This document shows positions 59,407 to 64,000 of a stretch of 64,000 nucleotides of DNA, one piece after another. Position 1 is the stretch's first letter. The number at the start of each line of letters is the position of its first letter. The stretch covers positions 1-64,000 of the forward strand of contig JAEZKQ010000017.1 of assembly GCA_023436115.1 (NCBI GenBank). Direction: 5' to 3'. The notes beneath the pieces were generated by a model. That model had not been told where the DNA came from and ran no database searches. It saw nothing but the letters and a program-made list of their open reading frames with translations. The position numbers were made by a program, and so were the translations under genes. The DNA comes from Bacillota bacterium. Lineage in GTDB: Bacteria; Bacillota; Clostridia; Christensenellales; SZUA-584.

Positions 59407-60150
59407 CTATTTTTCATAGAAATTTCTAAACTTGACAAGTATCCTGCGTTCAATTCGCGAGATGTACATCTGAGAAACGCCCAGCATAGCCGCCACTTCC
59501 CGCTGACTCTTATCGTTCTCATAGCGCTGCTGGATAACCTGCTTCTCAATGTCGCTCAAGTGATCAAAGCAATAGGAGAGATAATCCCTGTCCTCTATTT
59601 TTTCATAGGCGTTATCCATGGTGCCCACAAGCTTAACGAATTTAGTATCTTCGTTAAGCGCTATATAGCTATCAAGCGAGGCCGCATACCCTGCTGACTG
59701 CGCTTCCATAAGCTCCAATACACGCTCCACGCTCAAGTTCAAATAATTGGATATCTGCTCCGGTGTGGCGCTGTGCCCGTTTTGAGAAGCGAGCACACTT
59801 TTGGCCTCGTCGAGCTTTCTGATCATCTCGCTTTCACGGCGAGAGATGCGTATCATACGTGTTTTATCACGAAAATAGTTTTTTATTTCACCCACAAGTG
59901 TAGGTGTTGCAAAGCTTGCGAACTTGACACCGCGTGCACTTTCATACCGGTCGAGCGCTTTCACTAAAGCGAGTGAAGCCACCTGATACAGATCGTCGTA
60001 TTCAACACCCCTGCCTACAAATTTCTTCGCGACAATCTCCGCAATATAAAGAAACTTTTCAAGTATATAATTTCTTAAGTCTTCGTCACGGCTTTTTTCG
60101 TAACGTTCAAAAAGCGCCTGTTCGCTTAATTCAGACAATCGCTCACCCAT
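59407..60150 (-). CDS. SigB-type RNA polymerase sigma factor
   Basis: A group 3 sigma-70 factor (247 aa) of the SigB/SigF/SigG family. Region 2 includes 'VEYDDLYQVASLALVKALDR' and 'FASFATPTLVGEIKNYFRDK'; region 3 follows 'RISRRESEMIRKL'; region 4 ends with the helix-turn-helix 'KSQREVAAMLGVSQMYISRI'. Phrases such as 'GEIK-x-FRDKT' and 'SQMYISRIERR' are closer to SigB than to SigF/SigG. ATG at 60150 with GGGGAG 4 nt upstream. The surrounding STAS and kinase genes indicate partner-switch control, probably of a general stress or developmental regulon. Confidence 0.92.
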   Translation of the reverse strand: MGERLSELSEQALFERYEKSRDEDLRNYILEKFLYIAEIVAKKFVGRGVEYDDLYQVASLALVKALDRYESARGVKFASFATPTLVGEIKNYFRDKTRMIRISRRESEMIRKLDEAKSVLASQNGHSATPEQISNYLNLSVERVLELMEAQSAGYAASLDSYIALNEDTKFVKLVGTMDNAYEKIEDRDYLSYCFDHLSDIEKQVIQQRYENDKSQREVAAMLGVSQMYISRIERRILVKFRNFYEK

Positions 60151-60201
60151 ATTGCTCCCCACAATATGCCCAAAAAAACGTCTTTCAGGCCAATAATAAT
60201 A

Positions 60202-60579
60202 TTAATGCAACAGCTTCTTTTCCAGCCGGACGCTGACAACAGTGCCTTCGCTTCCGGTCAGCTCACAAGAATCCACAAGCGCGTCCAAAAGGTATTGGCT
60301 CATCGATTCGCTGTCCCCGGTTCTATTTTCGGCTCCTTGCGCCTGTCCCGAAGCTTCAAAACAAAGTATCAAGCCATCATCCACTGTCAGGCTGATTGCA
60401 ACAAGCTCCGGGTTTGCGGCAAGCAGCAATATGCAAGCCTCGGCACTTGCAACTTTTAAATCTTCAATATCCTCAATATCAAAGCCGATTCGCTGCGCAA
60501 TGGCCGAAACCGCCAATCTTACAGCAAGAATATAATCGGGCCGGGCAGGAATTTGAAGACGGATAACGTCGCCGTTCAC
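60202..60579 (-). CDS. RsbW-like protein lacking the ATP-binding boxes
   Basis: A 125-aa GHKL-fold protein in the rsbW position between the STAS and sigma genes. The N-box region reads 'VASAEACILLLAANPE': Glu47 is kept, but the metal-binding Asn four residues on is Leu51. The expected DxGxG box is replaced by 'FEASGQAQGAENRTGDSE', and no G-x-G-x2-L box is seen. It probably cannot hydrolyse ATP and may act as a binding-only anti-sigma or adaptor. It overlaps the STAS gene by 4 nt. Confidence 0.8.
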   Translation of the reverse strand: MNGDVIRLQIPARPDYILAVRLAVSAIAQRIGFDIEDIEDLKVASAEACILLLAANPELVAISLTVDDGLILCFEASGQAQGAENRTGDSESMSQYLLDALVDSCELTGSEGTVVSVRLEKKLLH

Positions 60580-60896
60580 TGTTCATCCACCTCGATCAGA
60601 AATATTTTATCGAGACCTGTCAGAGTAAATATCTTTGCAATATACGGCTTCAAATTGATGATGCTGATTTGCTTTTCTGCTTCTTTTACTTTTTTTAACG
60701 TGCTGACGAGCACACCAAGGCCCGTTGAATCAATATACTTTAAACTGTTGCAGTCCAGCACGACATCTGCCTTTTTATCATCGATCAAGGCATGCAGCTC
60801 ATTTTTGAGGCTCTCGGCATTATATATATCAACCTCCCCATATAGATGGACATCCCATCTGTTTAGGCTCTCATCATAATTGGCATCCAATAGCAT
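60576..60896 (-). CDS. STAS-domain anti-anti-sigma factor (RsbV/SpoIIAA-like)
   Basis: A 106-aa STAS protein. The phosphorylation loop 'LKYIDSTGLGVLVST' holds the conserved serine (Ser57). When unphosphorylated, family members bind the anti-sigma kinase and free the sigma factor. The ribosome-binding site GGGAGGGG is 7 nt upstream of the ATG. First gene of the four-gene sigma module, 45 nt after the oxidoreductase gene. Confidence 0.92.
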   Translation of the reverse strand: MLLDANYDESLNRWDVHLYGEVDIYNAESLKNELHALIDDKKADVVLDCNSLKYIDSTGLGVLVSTLKKVKEAEKQISIINLKPYIAKIFTLTGLDKIFLIEVDEQ

Positions 60897-60941
60897 AAAC
60901 CCACCCCTCCCTTTAATATTAAATGCTGTTTATGCAGCAAA

Positions 60942-62066
60942 CTATAGCGTGACCCAACGACCGGATTGCGACGATTCGCATATCTTGTCCAATATAAACT
61001 GATTATAAATGCCGTCTTCAATAGACGGGCAGCAAGACTTGCCGCTGTGCACCGACTCAAAGAACGTATACATACTGTGTACATGCGTCCTCACCCAGCC
61101 GATACCCGCCTTAGACGGCGGCGTAAAACCTCCGGGCGGGTCGAAGCGCTGATATGATTCAATGAGCTTCACACCTTTTTCGCCGCCGAATGATCCGTCT
61201 TTGTCGGTGTTGTCGTAAAATTCAATATGATTCGGACTCTCAGCTGAGAAGCGCAGCGCGCCCTTGTCTCCGAAAAGCCGAATTTCCAGCTCGTCGTTGG
61301 TGCCTGTGGCCAGTTTGGATGCGACGATGGTACCAAACGCACCATTCTCCATCTCCGCAATCACATATCCCGCGTCATCCACATCCACCTTGCGCTGTGT
61401 ATCACTGTCTTGCCTTATGCTTACCGCTGTTTGCAGTGCGGCATTCACACGCGCATACCGTCCGCAGAGATAAGATACGAGGTCTATCACATGAGACCCC
61501 ATGTCAAACATTGTTCCGCCGCCTGCGGTTTCTTTGGAATAGTACCAGTTAAAAGGCTTACCAGGGTCAATGCTGGTGGCGTGATAGTATTTCGCTTCAA
61601 AGCTATACAGCCGCCCGATGCGGCCTTCATCCACAAGCTGTTTCGCACGCATCACCGCGGGGAAGAAACGATTATGGAACACCATCTGTACTTTCACGCC
61701 TGCCTTTTTGGCCGCTTCGCCGATTCTTTGCGCACCCGCATAGCTTAAGCACAGCGGTTTTTCGCAGTAGAGATGTTTGCCCGCCTCCAGCGTTTTGATG
61801 GCATATTCCTCATGTTGATGATTGGGCAAGCACAGGCAGACAGCGTCGATATCGCTGCATGACAGCAGCTCTTCGGGTGTCTTAGCCGCAAACTCAAACC
61901 CAAGCTTGTCCACTGCCGAAAGTGACGTTTCATAGGTGCGGTTATAAACACCGCCCAACGCTACCTGAAAAGGAAGGTCGTAAAAGTGCGGCAATGTGCT
62001 GATCGCATATGCGTGCACACGACCGATTCTGCCAAGCCCCATAATACCGACTTTATAAGTTTTCAT
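60942..62066 (-). CDS. Gfo/Idh/MocA family oxidoreductase
   Basis: A 374-aa NAD(P)-dependent oxidoreductase. N-terminal Rossmann motif 'MGLGRIGRVHA', the catalytic-lysine motif 'CEKPLCLSY' and the C-terminal alpha/beta domain with 'GGGTMFDMGSHVIDLVSYLC' point to a sugar or inositol dehydrogenase. The substrate is unknown; closest in style to myo-inositol 2-dehydrogenases. It starts 12 nt after a decayed hydrolase gene and is probably read from that gene's promoter, possibly extending into the sigma module. Confidence 0.9.
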   Translation of the reverse strand: MKTYKVGIMGLGRIGRVHAYAISTLPHFYDLPFQVALGGVYNRTYETSLSAVDKLGFEFAAKTPEELLSCSDIDAVCLCLPNHQHEEYAIKTLEAGKHLYCEKPLCLSYAGAQRIGEAAKKAGVKVQMVFHNRFFPAVMRAKQLVDEGRIGRLYSFEAKYYHATSIDPGKPFNWYYSKETAGGGTMFDMGSHVIDLVSYLCGRYARVNAALQTAVSIRQDSDTQRKVDVDDAGYVIAEMENGAFGTIVASKLATGTNDELEIRLFGDKGALRFSAESPNHIEFYDNTDKDGSFGGEKGVKLIESYQRFDPPGGFTPPSKAGIGWVRTHVHSMYTFFESVHSGKSCCPSIEDGIYNQFILDKICESSQSGRWVTL

Positions 62067-62078
62067 CCGACTACCCCT

Positions 62079-62279
62079 TCAGATGCTCTGTCTAAGGTCG
62101 GCCGCATACTCCGCATAGCCGGTACGGTGCAAAGCGTATTTGCAAAATCGTCATAGCGCATAGCATGTTCAATCGCGCCGTGAACAATTTGCACAGCCGC
62201 CTTAGGCATATCCGCCGGCCACTTATACAAATGAATGAGTATCCCATCAACCGACCGAAAATTGATCCTGTGGTTTCAT
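62079..62279 (-). pseudogene. Remnant of an alpha/beta-hydrolase (monoacylglycerol lipase-like) gene
   Basis: Joining reading frames gives 'MKPQDQF', then 'RSVDGILIHLYKWPADMPKA' and 'AVQIVHGAIEHAMRYDDFA', then 'TGYAEYAADLR' and a stop. This is the N-terminus of a lysophospholipase/monoacylglycerol lipase-type hydrolase (oxyanion region HG-x2-EH-x-RY). One frameshift is at a run of four Ts near 62258-62261, a second near 62121-62127. Everything after about 65 codons, including the nucleophile and catalytic triad, is gone. A promoter and a good ribosome-binding site (GGGGAG) remain. Sequencing error could explain a frameshift but not the truncation. Confidence 0.75.
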
Positions 62280-62295
62280 AGGCTTCTCCCCGCCA

Positions 62296-62324
62296 ATCAT
62301 AACATTTTACATATTCTTTGTAAA
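62296..62324 (-). promoter_or_regulatory. Promoter upstream of the hydrolase remnant and oxidoreductase
   Basis: TTTACA (62324-62319), 17-nt spacer ending TGT (extended -10), TATGAT (62301-62296) on the minus strand, about 17 nt before the remnant's ATG. Confidence 0.65.
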
Positions 62325-62511
62325 TACCGCCATGGGCATGATAACAGTGCTTAATAAAGTGAGAATACAGATTGCCCGGTTTACGAAAATAAAACAAATA
62401 CTTCATTGTCGATCAGATTGGGGCGGCCTAAATTACTATATATTTCTATTAAATAAATTTATTATATCATATTACCGCGGAGTATTTAAAGATATTCAAA
62501 ATATGATGTGA

Positions 62512-62517
62512 TATAAT
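62512..62517 (+). promoter_or_regulatory. Extended -10 promoter of glpP
   Basis: TGATATAAT: TATAAT preceded by TG-A (extended -10), with a poor -35 (AAGATA at 17 nt). The AT-rich 62325-62511 region separates it from the divergent promoter at 62296-62324. Confidence 0.5.
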
Positions 62518-62546
62518 AACCCTAAAGAAATGAAAAGGAGCGGATT

Positions 62547-63110
62547 ATGCACGACTATATCGAAGCTGTGAAGGACAGCCCGATCATCGCTGCGGTACAG
62601 AATCGGCAGTCGCTTGAACGCGCGCTCTCATTGAGCGTACCCACCATCTTTTTGATCAACACAGACATTTTTTCTGCCAAAGCGCTTGTGGATACCGCCA
62701 AAAAGTCGGGCAGCCGTGTCTTTTTACATATGGATTTGATCGACGGCCTTGCGGCCAGTACACGTGCGCTCGATTATGTACAAACCAGCATGAGCCCTAG
62801 CGGCATCATCAGCACGCGCAGTGCGCTTGTTAAATACGCGCGCGATCAAGGCATTTTCGCTATTCAGCGTTTTTTCATGGTGGACAACGCGTCATACGAC
62901 AACGCTGTGCGCACAGCAGCCAAGGTTCACCCCTCGATGATAGAGCTGATGCCCGGGATTATACCCAGCGTCATACGCCGTTTTACGGAGGAAGTCAACA
63001 TTCCCGTGATTGCAGGGGGGTTGCTGACTGACCGGCGTCAGGTGATTGAAGCGCTCTCCAGCGGCGCCATCGGCGTGTCTACCGGCAGCGAAGCGCTCTG
63101 GACGGAATAA
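62547..63110 (+). CDS. glpP: Glycerol-3-phosphate-responsive antiterminator GlpP
   Basis: GlpP (187 aa) is a TIM-barrel RNA-binding protein that, with glycerol-3-phosphate bound, prevents premature termination in glp mRNA leaders. 'FLHMDLIDGLAASTRALDYV', 'FFMVDNASYDNA' and 'ELMPGIIPSVIRRFTEE' plus 'PVIAGGLLTDRRQVIEALSS' are diagnostic. Complete; AAAGGAG 8 nt upstream of the ATG. It is the only plus-strand gene in the window, and no glp target operon is visible. Its stop abuts the stop of the convergent gene. Confidence 0.95.
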   Translation: MHDYIEAVKDSPIIAAVQNRQSLERALSLSVPTIFLINTDIFSAKALVDTAKKSGSRVFLHMDLIDGLAASTRALDYVQTSMSPSGIISTRSALVKYARDQGIFAIQRFFMVDNASYDNAVRTAAKVHPSMIELMPGIIPSVIRRFTEEVNIPVIAGGLLTDRRQVIEALSSGAIGVSTGSEALWTE

Positions 63111-63626
63111 TCATCGTAATATGCCAGTCTTGATGTAAGTTTTGATCATCGACACATAATGCGCGACACCTTCAGCATTGTGCGACAAATCCTCTTGTGT
63201 GACTTGCCGCACGATTCGGTACGGATTGCCCATGACCACACTGCCGGGCTCTATCACCTTGCCGCCGGGTATCACCGTACCCGCGCCGATGATGCAGTTT
63301 TCACCGATTTTGGCGGCATCCAGCACAATCGCGCCCATACCGATCAGCGTACCGTTTCCGATATCGCATGAATGCAGTATCGCGCCATGCCCCACCGTCA
63401 CGTCGTTGCCGATGATAAGCGGCAGATGTGTGGTGTGCAGCAAGCAGCCGTCCTGAATGTTGGTACGCTCTCCGATCTCTATATGCGCCAGATCCCCGCG
63501 CACCACCGCGCAAGGCCATACGCTAGACAGCTTATGCAGCGTCACGTCGCCAATCACCACCGCCGCAGAATGCACATAAGCTGTGCTGTCCTTGGCAGGA
63601 TCAATACCGTTTACCGCTTGTATCAT
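63111..63626 (-). CDS. Gamma-carbonic anhydrase-like hexapeptide protein
   Basis: A 171-aa left-handed beta-helix protein of the gamma-carbonic anhydrase (YrdA/PaaY-like) family. The putative metal histidines are in 'NIQDGCLLHTTH' and 'VGHGAILHSC' (His64 or His67, His80, His85). Hexapeptide repeats run through most of the chain. Carbonic anhydrase activity is not assured in this subfamily. Its ATG overlaps the stop of the SCIFF maturase gene (ATGA), so the two are coupled. Confidence 0.92.
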   Translation of the reverse strand: MIQAVNGIDPAKDSTAYVHSAAVVIGDVTLHKLSSVWPCAVVRGDLAHIEIGERTNIQDGCLLHTTHLPLIIGNDVTVGHGAILHSCDIGNGTLIGMGAIVLDAAKIGENCIIGAGTVIPGGKVIEPGSVVMGNPYRIVRQVTQEDLSHNAEGVAHYVSMIKTYIKTGILR

Positions 63627-64000
63627 GCGCCCTCCATCTGCTCTGCCGCCGCCATACCGATCGCGATTTCCAGCCGCTTTTTTTGCATGGCGCAGCCGAT
63701 ACGGTAAGGTTTATAAATATCTCCGTTGATGTTCTTATTTGCCGCGGCACAACCACCGCTGCAATAGTATTTTGCCCAGCACGTCGTGCAGTCTTCCATA
63801 TGATATATGTTGCAGTCCTCAAACTGTTGTGCCAGCTTTTGATCAAGCCCGTCAGCATACACGTTGCCCATTTTGTACGTATCCTGCCCCACAAACTGGT
63901 GGCAGGGGTATATATCGCCGGAAGGCGCAACCGCCACATATTCGGTACCCGCACCGCAGCCGCGTATGCGCTTCAAGCGGCACGGCCCCGCACCCAGATC
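63623..64000 (-). CDS. SCIFF-peptide radical SAM maturase, C-terminal part (partial)
   Basis: The last 125 residues of a SPASM-domain radical SAM enzyme; the 5' part lies beyond the window edge. The cysteine pattern 'GCGAGTEYVAVAPSGDIYPC' followed by 'EDCTTCWAKYYCSGGCAAAN' and 'YKPYRIGCAMQKKRLE' closely matches the thioether-forming maturase of SCIFF peptides in Clostridia. These enzymes make Cys-Thr thioether links in a short Cys-rich peptide encoded just upstream, which would be outside this window. The assignment rests on the C-terminal domain only. Confidence 0.8.
   Translation of the reverse strand, partial: DLGAGPCRLKRIRGCGAGTEYVAVAPSGDIYPCHQFVGQDTYKMGNVYADGLDQKLAQQFEDCNIYHMEDCTTCWAKYYCSGGCAAANKNINGDIYKPYRIGCAMQKKRLEIAIGMAAAEQMEGA

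Noticed and set aside
59407..60896. spoIIAA-spoIIAB-sigF sporulation operon
   Set aside because: Gene order is similar, but the sigma sequence is closer to SigB, the middle kinase-like protein lacks ATP boxes, and a second kinase follows. I therefore call it a SigB-type module without claiming sporulation.
62092..62406. A 104-codon minus-strand open frame upstream of the oxidoreductase
   Set aside because: Its first part overlaps the promoter at 62296-62324 and has no ribosome-binding site. Its second part is the wrong frame of the hydrolase remnant, whose homology is clear in the other frames.
1..64000. tRNA, rRNA, CRISPR array, insertion sequence or prophage
   Set aside because: Intergenic regions were read for tRNA T-arm patterns, regularly spaced repeats and transposase or phage genes; none was found.

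Overview
This window is chromosomal DNA of a Gram-positive, low- to mid-GC Firmicute of the class Clostridia. The evidence is PolC-type DNA polymerase III, DivIVA and SepF, the sporulation-conserved pair YqfC/YqfD, a GlpP antiterminator, DUF5665 and DUF512 proteins, HemZ, and the C-terminal end of a SCIFF-peptide maturase. Almost every gene lies on the minus strand; glpP is the only clear plus-strand gene. I see no tRNA or rRNA gene, CRISPR array, insertion sequence or prophage. The genus cannot be fixed from this sequence alone.

Layout, from coordinate 1 upward; transcription mostly runs the other way. 146-8919 is a version of the Bacillus rpsU-nfeD-yqfC-yqfD-phoH-pgpH-ybeY-cdd-era-recO cluster, without yqeY, floA and dgkA. 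9029-13758 holds rluD, lspA, plsY, der and a DUF512 radical-SAM protein. 13817-18058 is less conserved: an unknown membrane protein, an alanine/acid-rich lipoprotein and a large protein combining a degenerate RecA/KaiC-like domain with a PPDK-type ATP-grasp domain. 18225-24002 holds gdhA, glyA, rnc, acpP, plsX, rpmF and yceD. 24079-31117 is the operon recJ-relA-dtd-MBL hydrolase-hemZ, preceded by a structured, possibly attenuated leader RNA. 31547-35285 is a riboflavin operon (ribD-ribE-ribBA-ribH) under an FMN riboswitch whose terminator and antiterminator can be read directly. 35528-37672 holds a malate/lactate-type dehydrogenase and a malic enzyme.

37985-50289 is the long rpsB-tsf-pyrH-frr-uppS-cdsA-dxr-rseP-ispG-polC array, with a small single-PASTA-domain gene inserted between frr and uppS. 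50507-54834 holds phosphate uptake (PiT plus DUF47), a flippase-like membrane protein and a glycosyltransferase. 55433-58793 is a division cluster (HlyD-like adaptor, yggS, sepF, divIVA). Directly upstream of it is a partner-switching sigma module: STAS protein, a kinase-like protein that lacks its ATP-binding boxes, a SigB-type sigma factor and an intact RsbW-type kinase. 60942-64000 holds a Gfo/Idh/MocA oxidoreductase, a decayed alpha/beta-hydrolase gene, glpP, a gamma-carbonic anhydrase-like protein and the partial SCIFF maturase.

The genes mainly serve translation and ribosome maturation, phospholipid and isoprenoid synthesis, envelope growth and division, cofactor synthesis and stress signalling. 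The observations I rate highest are the recJ-relA leader RNA, the two-kinase sigma module, the KaiC-like/ATP-grasp fusion, the arginine at the substrate-specificity position of the LDH-like enzyme, and the stand-alone PASTA protein. I found no clearly new multi-gene defence or mobile system.
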